This document shows positions 15,286 through 23,312 of a stretch of 42,453 bases of DNA, piece by piece. Below the pieces are notes generated by a model. That model saw nothing but the letters and a program-made list of their open reading frames with translations, did not search any database and was not told the origin of the DNA. The translations under genes were made by a program, and so were the position numbers. The DNA is taken from contig CAJUSH010000030.1 of NCBI GenBank assembly GCA_910589045.1, positions 1-42,453 on the forward strand, written 5' to 3'. The first letter of the stretch is position 1; every line of letters begins with the position of its first letter. This DNA comes from an uncultured Eubacterium sp. (GTDB taxonomy: Bacteria; Bacillota_A; Clostridia; Lachnospirales; Lachnospiraceae).

Positions 15286-16185
15286 ATGACAGAGAATCAG
15301 AAATTGATGGAGGAGATCGAAGGCCTTTTGGAGACGTACCGGGGCGGAATCACGCCGGAGCAGTCGGGAGGGCTGATTGAAAAATTGCGTGGGGCGATGC
15401 TCATCGTGCCGGTGAATTTTCCGAAGGACGAGACACTTGCGGCGATGCAGAAGGAGCTTTCCCGCACGGGACAGCCCGTGAGGCTCCCGAAGGATGCAAA
15501 GCCGATTCCGGTGCTGATACAAAATCCGAACAAGGAGCAGTTTTTGGCGGTCTATACATCCCTCACCCAGCTTCCGAAGGATGTAAAGCACAACGGTGTG
15601 ATTGAGATGAAATTTGACGCGTGCATGGAGTATGTGAAAAATTCCAAAAATCCGGTGCTGGGCGTGGTGATCAATCCTTTTTCGCACAATTTCATTTTAA
15701 GGCCGCGCAAGGAGCAGCAGGTGACGGCGGCGCAGTTTCACCCGCTGGCGCGCAAAAATGTGGAGTATGTGCTTCTGCCCCACAGCATTTACACGAAGGG
15801 CAAGGAATATTTTGACAGCATCGATGCGGGAGTACTGTTCCAGTTTTTTAAGGACCAGTATCAGGACAAGCTCCCCATGCCGTATGCAGAGGAGGATTTT
15901 GAGGTGATGCAGCTTGGCATCAGCCCGAAGCTGGACATGATCCATATGGCGATGCCGGCGAAAAAGCTGGAGCAGGGCGGCTGTATCCGTATTTATGCGA
16001 CGTGGCATAAGGAGGCGGACCGTGCGGGCTACTATATGATCGTGCGGGGACAGGATAAATCCGCGCGGCAGTTTTTGTATATAGACGATACCGGAAAGGC
16101 TGTCGATTTGGGCACGGCACCGGTGGAGAGCGGCGAGATGCAGCAGATTATGGATCTGGAGCTGGAGCGCTATGCGGGGAGCTGA
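15286..16185 (+). CDS. SseB family protein
   Basis: The 299-residue protein matches the two-part SseB layout. The N-terminal domain (about 30-150) has MLIVPVNFP and IPVLIQNPNKEQFLAVYTS, as in proteins that read a value and compare it. The C-terminal SseB domain (about 160-290) has CIRIYATWHKEADRAGYYM. Members are soluble and poorly characterised; E. coli SseB affects serine sensitivity. The ATG follows AAAGGAA by 8 bases. It begins a run of forward genes for small proteins of unknown role and shows nothing abnormal. Confidence 0.75.
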   Translation: MTENQKLMEEIEGLLETYRGGITPEQSGGLIEKLRGAMLIVPVNFPKDETLAAMQKELSRTGQPVRLPKDAKPIPVLIQNPNKEQFLAVYTSLTQLPKDVKHNGVIEMKFDACMEYVKNSKNPVLGVVINPFSHNFILRPRKEQQVTAAQFHPLARKNVEYVLLPHSIYTKGKEYFDSIDAGVLFQFFKDQYQDKLPMPYAEEDFEVMQLGISPKLDMIHMAMPAKKLEQGGCIRIYATWHKEADRAGYYMIVRGQDKSARQFLYIDDTGKAVDLGTAPVESGEMQQIMDLELERYAGS

Positions 16186-16260
16186 TGTGCGGATATGACG
16201 GTGAGGCCGCAGGCGGAACCGTTTCGCCGGTATTTGTTTTGAAGGGAGAAGGGCAGGAAA

Positions 16261-16962
16261 ATGTTTTTTGGATTCCTATGGCTTATTATTATCGTGATTA
16301 TTGCGATGCGCTTTGTTAATGCTGCAAAGGAAAACGAAGGACGCTCCGGGCAGGCGGGTCGTCGGGGAACACCGGTGCAGCAGGGAAGATGGACGAATGC
16401 GCCGGCGGCACCGCAGGCTGCGCGTCCTGCGGCACAACAGATGGTTCGCCCTGCGGCAGCACAGCCTGCGCGTCCTGCGGCAGCGCAGCCTGCACGTCCT
16501 GCGGCAGCGCAGCCGGTTCGTCCTGCGGCGGCAAATGGCGGTGCAGCCGCGCGTCCGGACAACCGAAGGTATGCGCAGCCTGCACGGTCCGTTTCGTCGT
16601 CGTCGTACCCCGCAAAAGGGCAGGACAACGCCGAGAACTCGATTCTGCAGCGGGCACGGGCAAATGCATCGGAGCGGTTTGACGAGGATGCGCTCCGGGC
16701 GCGGGGCACGCCTCAGCCGGGCAGTGTACCTGACGGCAATGAGATTGTGCGGGACCGGGCATATGATAACCACATCCACAGCGTGCATGGAGAAGACCAT
16801 GGGACAGAGCTGCGCAATCAGCCCGGCGTGGATGATTTTGACACATACCACCTTACAGACGAGGTGAATGACCTGATTGTCAAGGGCTACAGCGGAAACC
16901 TGGAATTTGAACGCGATTTTCTGGCAGAGGGAATAGATATGCTGAATCGTTTTTCCGTGTAG
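16261..16962 (+). CDS. Membrane-anchored protein with Ala/Pro repeat linker
   Basis: I do not recognise this 233-residue protein as a named family. Residues 3-20 are a strongly hydrophobic segment (FGFLWLIIIVIIAMRFV), probably an N-terminal anchor. Residues about 42-95 are low-complexity and rich in Ala, Pro, Arg and Gln, with RPAAAQPA repeated. The remainder is polar and charged, with a conserved-looking end (LTDEVNDLIVKGYSGNLEFERDFLAEGIDMLN). This is the layout of a membrane tether with a flexible spacer. The start follows GAAGGGAGAAGG. An 88-residue gene begins 30 bases downstream, so the two are probably cotranscribed. Confidence 0.7.
   Translation: MFFGFLWLIIIVIIAMRFVNAAKENEGRSGQAGRRGTPVQQGRWTNAPAAPQAARPAAQQMVRPAAAQPARPAAAQPARPAAAQPVRPAAANGGAAARPDNRRYAQPARSVSSSSYPAKGQDNAENSILQRARANASERFDEDALRARGTPQPGSVPDGNEIVRDRAYDNHIHSVHGEDHGTELRNQPGVDDFDTYHLTDEVNDLIVKGYSGNLEFERDFLAEGIDMLNRFSV
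16423..16542 (+). repeat. 24-bp coding tandem repeat
   Basis: CGTCCTGCGGCA or close variants start at 16423, 16447, 16471, 16495 and 16519, exactly 24 bp apart, giving five units that each encode about RPAAAQPA. Near-identity at the DNA level suggests recent slippage, and the number of units may vary between strains without shifting the frame. Confidence 0.8.
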
Positions 16963-16992
16963 CGCCGGACTGTCAATTCCGGAGGTATTTTT

Positions 16993-17259
16993 ATGGAGCA
17001 AAATAATGAAAAGCATATGACGCAGGAGGAAAAACCGGCGCATTTTGACGAGCTGATGGCGTTTCTGGATGCGGAGACCTATGAGGAAAAGCTGGAGCTT
17101 TTGCATCGGATGCAGTATGACCTGACCGATTCCTTTATCGATACAATGGCAATGTCCGTGGACGTGGTCATCCCGGAGGGGGATATCGACGAGCGCTGCC
17201 GGCAGCTTAGGGGCTGCCTGGAGGCAAAGAAAAAATATGAGAGCAGCCGTTTTCGGTAA
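16993..17259 (+). CDS. Small hypothetical protein (88 aa)
   Basis: The product is acidic and predicted to be helical (HFDELMAFLDAETYEEKLELLHRMQ), with no signal peptide or membrane segment and no motif I can name. GGAGG at 16980-16984 provides a good binding site 8 bases before the ATG. It follows the repeat-linker membrane protein by 30 bp and is likely its operon partner. A perfect 12-bp hairpin follows its stop and separates it from the convergent CYTH gene. Confidence 0.7.
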   Translation: MEQNNEKHMTQEEKPAHFDELMAFLDAETYEEKLELLHRMQYDLTDSFIDTMAMSVDVVIPEGDIDERCRQLRGCLEAKKKYESSRFR

Positions 17260-17274
17260 ACCGGTGCAGCTGAG

Positions 17275-17301
17275 GGGCAGATTACAGAATGTAATCTGCC
17301 C
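17275..17301. terminator. 12-bp hairpin between convergent genes
   Basis: GGGCAGATTACA (17275-17286) and TGTAATCTGCCC (17290-17301) are perfectly complementary around a GAA loop. The stop codon of the minus-strand CYTH gene (17282-17284) lies within the stem. It can act for both transcripts, although no clear T run follows in either direction. Confidence 0.6.
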
Positions 17302-17746
17302 TGCTCATTTCACTGTTGTGGTAGTGCTTATCGTAGGTCACATCCGTGCCAAGCCACGCGGGCGGGACGAAGCGCTCTGCCTCCTGTGTGGAGGAAAACT
17401 CCACCTCCGCTAAGATAAGGGGCGCCAGATCTTCCTCGAATACGTCAAGCTCAACGGTCAGACCTCCGTCGAGAGGGATCAGATAGCGCTTTTTTTTGAT
17501 GATGCGCCCGTCCGCCTTGGGCTTCAAATGGGCGTATGCTTCGGCGCTCAGGGGAAGATTGTATTCCTCCCGGGCGAGCAGGCCCTTCGCTTTATAGGTC
17601 AGGTAACAGCGATCGTCACGGCGCCGGATGCGCACCACCGGATCGACGCACAGGTAGCCCTGCTCGATTTGATGTACCTCGTAGTCGGACAGGTTTTGGG
17701 GCAGCTGCTTCGGAAGAAATTTCCGTTCGATTTCCATGTCGGCCAT
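17282..17746 (-). CDS. CYTH domain protein (triphosphatase-like)
   Basis: CYTH proteins form a beta-tunnel that binds triphosphates and divalent metal; bacterial members often hydrolyse inorganic tripolyphosphate. The 154-residue product has the N-terminal signature MEIERKFL, then alternating charged residues pointing into the tunnel (RIRRRD, TYKAKG, REEYN, KKKRYLI, ELDVFE and EVEF), all expected for the family. The start at 17746 is chosen because AAGGAGG lies just upstream; this places EIERKF near residue 5. It is a single gene on the minus strand, convergent with the 88-residue gene. Confidence 0.88.
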   Translation of the reverse strand: MADMEIERKFLPKQLPQNLSDYEVHQIEQGYLCVDPVVRIRRRDDRCYLTYKAKGLLAREEYNLPLSAEAYAHLKPKADGRIIKKKRYLIPLDGGLTVELDVFEEDLAPLILAEVEFSSTQEAERFVPPAWLGTDVTYDKHYHNSEMSRADYIL

Positions 17747-17790
17747 GTCAGTCCTCCTTACTGTTGGTTGCATGTCTTTACGATAACGGT

Positions 17791-17821
17791 CCGGGCACGG
17801 CCATGCCCGGGTCTGTTTTTT
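17791..17821 (+). terminator. Terminator-like hairpin with T run
   Basis: CCGGGCA (17791-17797) pairs with TGCCCGG (17804-17810), followed by GTCTG and six T residues. It points in the forward direction although the gene just before it is on the minus strand. It may block forward read-through into the DJ-1 region, or belong to an unrecognised small transcript. Confidence 0.5.
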
Positions 17822-17855
17822 AAATATAGGGTTATTTTTTATGTCCGGACGGCCT

Positions 17856-17882
17856 GTTACCGGTCACGGAGCAGACAGTAAC
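17856..17882 (+). repeat. Mini copy of the GTTAC...GTAAC repeat
   Basis: GTTAC, CGGTCACGG and ACAGTAAC occur in order within 27 bases. This is the first-hairpin part of the element at 146 (GTTAC..TTCACGG..GTAAC) without the rest. A similar 27-base unit, matching at 20 positions, is at 29311-29337. Confidence 0.45.
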
Positions 17883-17922
17883 ATTATAGGTAAAATTTGG
17901 GCGGTTGTAAACCCGGGATGTG

Positions 17923-17951
17923 TTGAAAAAGATGGCTGTTTGTGCCATACT
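17923..17951 (+). promoter_or_regulatory. Sigma-A promoter of the DJ-1 family gene
   Basis: TTGAAA (17923-17928), a 17-bp spacer and CATACT (17946-17951) make a good promoter 94 bases before the start at 18045. Confidence 0.65.
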
Positions 17952-18044
17952 GTTATTATTCAGGAGTGTCCTGGCGGACGGATGCCGGGGAAGGCACGGA
18001 GGGACGAAAACGATAAAAACGAGATAAAAAGGAGTGTGTTTTTT

Positions 18045-18602
18045 ATGAGTGAGAAAAAAGTCGGAATTATGGTGGCGGAGGGCTACGAGGAGATTGAGAT
18101 GCTGACGGTCGTGGATCTTCTGCGCCGCGGGGGAATGGTCTGTGATATTATTTCCGTGACGGGAAGCAGGGAGCTGACGAGCTCCCATCAGGTGACGGTG
18201 CTTGCGGATCTGCTGTTTGCGGATGCGGATTTTGCCGGCTATGATGCGCTGGTGATCCCCGGGGGCATGCCCGGAACGACAAATCTCGGAAAGCATGCGG
18301 GCGTATGCGGGCAGCTGAAAGCGGCCCACAAAGAGGGAAAGCTCATTGCCGCTATCTGTGCGGCGCCGACGGTGTTCGGTGCCCTGGGACTTTTGGAGGG
18401 AAAACGGGCGATCTGCTATCCGGGCATGGAGGACGGACTGACGGGAGCGGATGTGACGATGGAGCCGGTGGTTCGGGACGGAAACATCATTACAAGCCGG
18501 GGCATGGGAACCGCCATTGATTTCGGCCTGGCGATTCTTGCGTATTTTGAGGGCGAAGAGGCGGCGGCATCGCTTGCCGAAAAAATTGTATACGGAGTAT
18601 AG
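18045..18602 (+). CDS. DJ-1/PfpI family protein
   Basis: The 185-residue product belongs to the DJ-1/PfpI superfamily. The nucleophile Cys105 sits in the elbow IAAICAAPTV, the conserved Glu lies in EGYEEIE near residue 15, and VIPGG is at 70-74. Members of the YajL/DJ-1 clade have been reported to repair or protect proteins from glycation and oxidation, and some were annotated as thiazole-synthesis proteins; substrate cannot be told from sequence. The ATG at 18045 is used because of AAAAGGAG at 18027-18034 and the typical N-terminus KKVGIMVAEGYEE. A membrane protein gene begins 15 bases downstream. Confidence 0.9.
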   Translation: MSEKKVGIMVAEGYEEIEMLTVVDLLRRGGMVCDIISVTGSRELTSSHQVTVLADLLFADADFAGYDALVIPGGMPGTTNLGKHAGVCGQLKAAHKEGKLIAAICAAPTVFGALGLLEGKRAICYPGMEDGLTGADVTMEPVVRDGNIITSRGMGTAIDFGLAILAYFEGEEAAASLAEKIVYGV

Positions 18603-18617
18603 CATGGGGTAGGTTAT

Positions 18618-19346
18618 ATGGAAGACAACAAGAAAAAGCATGGGGCTTATGCATTTCCGCAGGATCGGGTGACACATACGAGCGGTTTTCTCGGAACCAT
18701 TTTTCTGGCGGCGGTGGCGGTTCTGTTTATCGCGGTGAGCGCCGTCGTGCTTTTTGTAAAGAGTGTGTCGGAGCTGTATCTGACTTATATGGTCAGCGCC
18801 ATTCTGATCGCGTTCGGCATCGGGCTGATCGTAAAATATTTTGTGACCGAGGCGTACCGCAGTCTGCACGATTACGGCTTTTCCGGCGGGGCGCTCGTCG
18901 TGATTTTAGGCGCCTGCGGGCTGGCACACGCCGAGCAGGTGTGCGCGCAGATGGCGTTTTTTGTAGGCCTGCTTGTAATGGCGGTTGCCATGGTGCAGCT
19001 GCAGCAGGCACTGCAGCTGCATATTATGGGACAGCGGACATGGTCGGGGGTGCTGGCGATATCGCTGCTGACGCTTTTTGCGGCGGTGCTGCTTCTCTTT
19101 GATATCGGCTCCGTCACCGGGCGGGTGCGCTCCTTTGCCTACTGGGTGCTGCTTGTGGCGGGTGTGCTCACGCTCATCTGCATGGTGATTTCGGGCATCG
19201 GCGTAAGGCTGTTTCTGCATGAGGAGAAAAAGGAGCTGGAGCGCATGCGCTTTGAGCAGGAGCGTGCATTCACCCGGGAGCAGGAGAAAAAGAACCTGGA
19301 GGGTACGATGAAAAAGATTGAAGCGGACACGGGCGCGGGTCAGTAG
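18618..19346 (+). CDS. Multi-pass membrane protein, HdeD/DUF308-like
   Basis: The 242-residue product has about six hydrophobic segments (near 25-47, 55-73, 90-105, 108-130, 140-160 and 172-197), arranged in pairs as in DUF308/HdeD-type proteins. A charged helical tail follows (about 200-242, KKELERMRFEQERAF) that is probably cytoplasmic and coiled. Function is unknown. The ribosome binding site (GGGTAGG) is weak, and the gene starts 15 bases after the DJ-1 gene, suggesting cotranscription. It converges on the deacetylase gene. A 7-bp hairpin with a GAG loop (19365-19381) lies between them but has no T run. Confidence 0.65.
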   Translation: MEDNKKKHGAYAFPQDRVTHTSGFLGTIFLAAVAVLFIAVSAVVLFVKSVSELYLTYMVSAILIAFGIGLIVKYFVTEAYRSLHDYGFSGGALVVILGACGLAHAEQVCAQMAFFVGLLVMAVAMVQLQQALQLHIMGQRTWSGVLAISLLTLFAAVLLLFDIGSVTGRVRSFAYWVLLVAGVLTLICMVISGIGVRLFLHEEKKELERMRFEQERAFTREQEKKNLEGTMKKIEADTGAGQ

Positions 19347-19392
19347 CTGCGCCGGTGCTGCGGCCCACACCGAGGGTGTGGACCGTGACGCA

Positions 19393-20307
19393 TCAGGAGC
19401 CGGCCGGCGTCTGTCCGGCTTCGGCATCCGCCTCTGCACCGCTTTCGGGGCGGGAAGGAGACGACGTACCGGCGGCAGGCGTGCCAGGGGTATCGGTTGT
19501 CTGTCCTGCATCCGGGATCTGGCGTCCTTCGACATCCATCGTATAGTGGTCCCGGTAGATCAGGTCGGAGATTTTCACCAGCTCGTAGCCCTTTTCCTGA
19601 AGGGCCGTGATCAGCGTATCCAATGCCTCGGCAGTATATTTTGCTCCGTTGTGGCAGAGGATGATTGAGCCGTTGCCAAGGTGCTTGTGGTTGGTGACGG
19701 TGTCGATGATGGAGGAGACACCGTAGTCTTTCCAGTCGAGGCTATCCACATCCCACTGGATGCTGTAGTATCCCAGTGATGTCGCCATCTGGATGACCTC
19801 GTTGGAGTAGTCGCCGTAGGGCGGGCGGAATAAAAACATTTCGTATCCGGTGAGGTTTTTCACCTTGTCGTGAACCTTCATCAGCTCGGATTTCATTTCA
19901 TCGGCGCCAAGCTGGCTCATATTTTTGTGGTTCTCGCTGTGGTTGCCCAGGTCGTGTCCGGCGGCGAGTACCGCCTTCACGTCGTCGGGATAGCTTTCCA
20001 CCCAGCCGCCGGTGGCAAAAAAGGTTACTTTTACGTTGTGCTTTTCCAGTACGGAAAGGATTTTTTCCGTGTCCTCGTTGCCCCATGCGGCGTCAAAGCT
20101 TAAGGCAATCTGCGGCTTGTCGGTCCGGACGCAGTAGATGGGCAGGTCGCGGCCGTTTACATTGGATGAGACGCTGATGGCGCCGGGGAGGTAATAGACG
20201 GCCCCTGCGACGAGCAGGCACACGCAGACGAGCAGTGCGGCGAGCTTGAGCTTTACGGTGTGGATATATGTGGGGCGGTAAGAAGATCGGTCAAAGGATT
20301 CCTTCAT
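19393..20307 (-). CDS. Polysaccharide deacetylase, PdaB-like, membrane-anchored
   Basis: NodB-fold enzymes remove N-acetyl groups from glycans such as peptidoglycan. The 304-residue product has an N-terminal membrane anchor (about 22-42) and a NodB domain. The domain carries the catalytic Asp motif SFDAAWGNED, the metal histidines in HDLGNHSENH and the FRPPYGDYS motif. This resembles the spore-cortex deacetylase PdaB, including the AWGNEDT stretch. The C-terminal 45 residues are low-complexity (Thr, Pro, Ala, Glu). The ATG at 20307 is chosen for the GGAG just upstream. A sigma-E-like promoter precedes it, in keeping with mother-cell expression during sporulation. Confidence 0.88.
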   Translation of the reverse strand: MKESFDRSSYRPTYIHTVKLKLAALLVCVCLLVAGAVYYLPGAISVSSNVNGRDLPIYCVRTDKPQIALSFDAAWGNEDTEKILSVLEKHNVKVTFFATGGWVESYPDDVKAVLAAGHDLGNHSENHKNMSQLGADEMKSELMKVHDKVKNLTGYEMFLFRPPYGDYSNEVIQMATSLGYYSIQWDVDSLDWKDYGVSSIIDTVTNHKHLGNGSIILCHNGAKYTAEALDTLITALQEKGYELVKISDLIYRDHYTMDVEGRQIPDAGQTTDTPGTPAAGTSSPSRPESGAEADAEAGQTPAGS

Positions 20308-20335
20308 GGGTAACTCCAAAAAATCTTTTTTTCAC

Positions 20336-20364
20336 AATTTATGCCGCAGGAGGCCGGAACATGC
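20336..20364 (-). promoter_or_regulatory. Candidate sigma-E-type promoter of the deacetylase
   Basis: On the minus strand GCATGTT (20358-20364), a 14-bp spacer and CATAAATT (20336-20343) closely match the B. subtilis sigma-E pattern (KMATATT, 14-15 bp, CATACAHT), with one mismatch in each box. It lies 28 bases before the start codon. pdaB is in the sigma-E regulon in B. subtilis. Confidence 0.42.
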
Positions 20365-20524
20365 ATCCGTACGGAAAAATGAAACCAACATAACGGCACA
20401 GCTGGGAATATTTTCCGTGCGAAAGAAAATCGGCAGATGATCTTCATATTTTGCCCAAAAAAACCGATGATACTAAATAAAAGAATTCATATGCCCGTTG
20501 CGGCACATACAGGGAGGTAGATAT

Positions 20525-21109
20525 ATGGGTATTGTAATATCGGCATCGACCGTAATGACCAGAGCATACACCGGGAACACCGGCTTTAAGGATCAGAATT
20601 TCCGGAAGAACCGGACAAACCATGAGGTGGTGAACGCCGATCGCAGGGCGATGGCGCGTGCGCTGGACCGGCTGGAGGACCTGGATTTTTCAAGCACGGA
20701 TGAGGACGATACGAAGTCCATTTACAATACGGTGACTTCTTATCTCGAAATATACAATAACACGGTTACGTCTGCGGGGGATTCCAAGACGAGCCAGATC
20801 AACCGCACTGCGCGGGAGATGAAAAAGCTGATGAAGCAGCACAGCGACGAGCTGGAGGCGATCGGCATCAGCATAAAGAGCAACGGCGCGGTGAAGATCG
20901 ATAAGGATACGCTGCAGAAGGCAACGACCAGACAGGTGTCCAGGGTGTTTGGCAGCAGCGATTACCTCGGCGATATGAAAACGCTGATGCGCAGGCTGCG
21001 CAACCAGGTAAACCGCGAGGTGCCCGGAATCGACCAGCAGAACGAGCCTGTAAAAAATGATACATTGACATCGGAAACTGTCGGCACTAACTTGAATTTG
21101 TATGTCTAA
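20525..21109 (+). CDS. Hypothetical cytosolic protein with FliD-like C-terminal pattern
   Basis: The 194-residue protein has no signal peptide. A helical middle (SIYNTVTSYLEIYNNTVTSAGDS) is followed by LEAIGISIKSNGAVKIDKDTL and then VSRVFGSS. This order, a YN helix, an 'L..iGi....G...iD...L' block and a 'v..lF' segment, resembles the C-terminal region of the flagellar cap protein FliD, but the protein lacks the FliD N-terminus and cap domains. It may be a small member of that fold or only look alike. AGGGAGG precedes the ATG. No flagellar structural gene is next to it; the following genes encode secreted LRR proteins. Confidence 0.6.
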   Translation: MGIVISASTVMTRAYTGNTGFKDQNFRKNRTNHEVVNADRRAMARALDRLEDLDFSSTDEDDTKSIYNTVTSYLEIYNNTVTSAGDSKTSQINRTAREMKKLMKQHSDELEAIGISIKSNGAVKIDKDTLQKATTRQVSRVFGSSDYLGDMKTLMRRLRNQVNREVPGIDQQNEPVKNDTLTSETVGTNLNLYV

Positions 21110-21189
21110 AGCCTTATAATAGAGTGCAACGGTTCCTATGTGATTCGGAAGCAATAAATAGAAATTTGTTTTTAGGAGAGATAAAAGAC

Positions 21190-23298
21190 ATGAAGAGAAA
21201 ATGGATAGCTGCTTTGACAGCGATGATGATGTTGGCGGCTGCGGCTTTGCCGGCGCCGACGCTGACGGTGCAGGCTGCACCGCTTGTAAATGAAAGTGCC
21301 CAGCTGCACGGAGCTGCGGCAAATGCAAATGCCGAGAAGGATACCAACGCAGACGGCGTGACGGACAACGGATTTGTCTATACCCCGAACGGTGCGACGG
21401 CAACGATTACCGGATATCAGGGAACGGCGACGGCGCTGACGGTTCCGCTCAAGATCGAGGTTGGGAGCACAACAACCGGAGGAACCGGAAACACGGGCGG
21501 AACGGGAAGCACGACCAGTGCCGTGACCTATGACGTAACCGCGATCGGGAGCTATGCGTTTGCGGGAAAGGCAGGTCTGACCTCGGTGACGATGCAGGGC
21601 GGCACGACCGGCACCGGCAACAACAATACCAACACTGCACTGGGGCTGCAGACGATCGGCTCCATGGCATTTTACGGATGTCCGTCGCTGACGACGGTGA
21701 CGATACCGGCGACGGTTACTTCTATTGAAAATCAGGCGTTCAGTGACTGCCCGGCACTCTCCGCGTTAAATGTGACGGCGGGAAATCAGCGCTATGTCTC
21801 CAATGACGGCGTGCTTTATCAGTATATCGGCTACAGCCAGGGGGCTACCGGCATTTACAATACCTACACGCTGATCCAGTATCCCTCCGGAAAGGCGGGA
21901 ACAAGCTATGCGGCTCCGGCGGCGATTGCGAACCGTCTCACGGCAGTGGGACAGGGCGCGTTTGCAGGGGCGCAGGCGCTCACCAGCATCACGCTGCCCG
22001 ACTCGGTGACCCGCATTGACAATGCGGCATTCCAGAACTGCAGTGCGCTCACATCGATTACACTTCCCACGAAGGTGAGTGTGATTCCAGCCTATGCGTT
22101 CAGCGGGTGCAGCGCCCTTGGCACGGTGACGATCCCTGATACGGTGACCAGTATCGGTGAATATGCATTCCAGAACTGCTATTCCCTGGGAAATGTCATA
22201 CTGCCGGGGAGACTGACGACGATCAGCAACGGCACCTTTTACAGCTGCACAAAGCTGACCGAGATGACTATTCCCTCGGGTGTTGTCAGCATCGGGGCCA
22301 GTGCGTTCGCATATTGCAGCGGTCTTGTGAAGGTAACGGTTCCCGTGAGCGTGACGAGCATCGGCGCGAATGCTTTTATGGGTGTAAACGGCATGACGAT
22401 GTACTGCCACAGCGGTTCTCAGGCTGCGAATTATGCGGCGAGCAACAAGATCGGGACGGTTATGACCTATACGGTACGCTTCCTGTCGGACACCGGGACA
22501 CTGCTCTCCTCCCAGGAGGTCGTAAACGGTTCCTCGGCACAGGCACCCTCCATGCCGGAGCGCCCCGGCTACAAGCTGACCTGGAGCAGCAGCTTCAGCA
22601 ATGTTACAAGTGATCTGACCGTAACGGCGGTTTATACGAGAGTATACACAGTTACCTTTATTGATCAGTACAGAAATAAGACCGCTACCGACCAGGTAGA
22701 GTACGGAAAGGCAGCTTCCGCCCCCAAGTGGACGATGAGCGGCTATAATCTGGTGTGGAGCAAGTCCTTCTCCTCCGTCACCGGTGACATGACGGTTTAC
22801 GCATCCTGGGAGGACCCTTCGACCGGATTTGTCATCAACGGGAGTACGGTGAAGCCCGCGGCGAAGGATACGGAGCTGACAAAGGGTACGGTTACCTACC
22901 GTGTGACGAGTGCAAACGTCCAGAATCCGAAGGTATCCTACGTGTCCAACAGCAACGCGAATGCGACGAGCGTTTCCATCCCCAGCACGGTTACGATCGA
23001 CAAAGTGACCTATAAGGTAACATCCATTGCGGATTACGCGTTCCGCAACAATAAGAAACTCAAGAGTGTGACCATGGGGACGAATATTACGTCCATCGGA
23101 ATAAAGGCATTCTGCCGATGCAGTAATTTAAGCAAGGTGACGATTAAGTCCAAAAAGCTTTCGACGATCGGTAAGCAGGCCTTCTACGCTATCAGCAAGA
23201 GTTCCACGTTTTATGCATACAACTCAAAGCTGAAAACCTATCAGAGCAAGATTAAAAAGTCAGGCATCAGTACGACGATCAAGCTGAAAGCGATTTAG
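21190..23298 (+). CDS. Secreted BspA-type LRR protein with InlB-type repeats
   Basis: The 702-residue product has a signal peptide (MKRKWIAAL, cleavage probably after VQA near 34). A linker rich in Gly, Thr and Asn follows (about 95-120, with TGGTGNTGGTGS), then LRR_5 repeats (about 125-420: IGSYAF, LTSVTM, CPSLTTVTIP). Two InlB/Listeria-Bacteroides B repeats come next (about 433-560: TVRFLSDTGTLLSS, RPGYKLTWSSSFSNVTSDLTV), and a C-terminal LRR block (about 590-700) ends the chain. No sortase motif is present. Such proteins bind host or microbial surfaces. AGGAGAG precedes the start. The next gene is a paralogue 14 bases downstream. Confidence 0.9.
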   Translation: MKRKWIAALTAMMMLAAAALPAPTLTVQAAPLVNESAQLHGAAANANAEKDTNADGVTDNGFVYTPNGATATITGYQGTATALTVPLKIEVGSTTTGGTGNTGGTGSTTSAVTYDVTAIGSYAFAGKAGLTSVTMQGGTTGTGNNNTNTALGLQTIGSMAFYGCPSLTTVTIPATVTSIENQAFSDCPALSALNVTAGNQRYVSNDGVLYQYIGYSQGATGIYNTYTLIQYPSGKAGTSYAAPAAIANRLTAVGQGAFAGAQALTSITLPDSVTRIDNAAFQNCSALTSITLPTKVSVIPAYAFSGCSALGTVTIPDTVTSIGEYAFQNCYSLGNVILPGRLTTISNGTFYSCTKLTEMTIPSGVVSIGASAFAYCSGLVKVTVPVSVTSIGANAFMGVNGMTMYCHSGSQAANYAASNKIGTVMTYTVRFLSDTGTLLSSQEVVNGSSAQAPSMPERPGYKLTWSSSFSNVTSDLTVTAVYTRVYTVTFIDQYRNKTATDQVEYGKAASAPKWTMSGYNLVWSKSFSSVTGDMTVYASWEDPSTGFVINGSTVKPAAKDTELTKGTVTYRVTSANVQNPKVSYVSNSNANATSVSIPSTVTIDKVTYKVTSIADYAFRNNKKLKSVTMGTNITSIGIKAFCRCSNLSKVTIKSKKLSTIGKQAFYAISKSSTFYAYNSKLKTYQSKIKKSGISTTIKLKAI

Positions 23299-23312
23299 TG
23301 CGGGAGGTTGAT

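Noticed and set aside
16423..16542. Possible CRISPR array or non-coding repeat
   Set aside because: The exact 24-bp period is in frame within an open gene and encodes an Ala/Pro linker.
17841..18044. N-terminal extension of the DJ-1 protein
   Set aside because: It would cross the promoter at 17923-17951; the AAAAGGAG site and family alignment support the start at 18045.
20460..20475. Sigma-28 (flagellar) -10 box CCGATGAT before the FliD-like gene
   Set aside because: There is no TAAA-type -35 at the correct distance, so the match is too weak.
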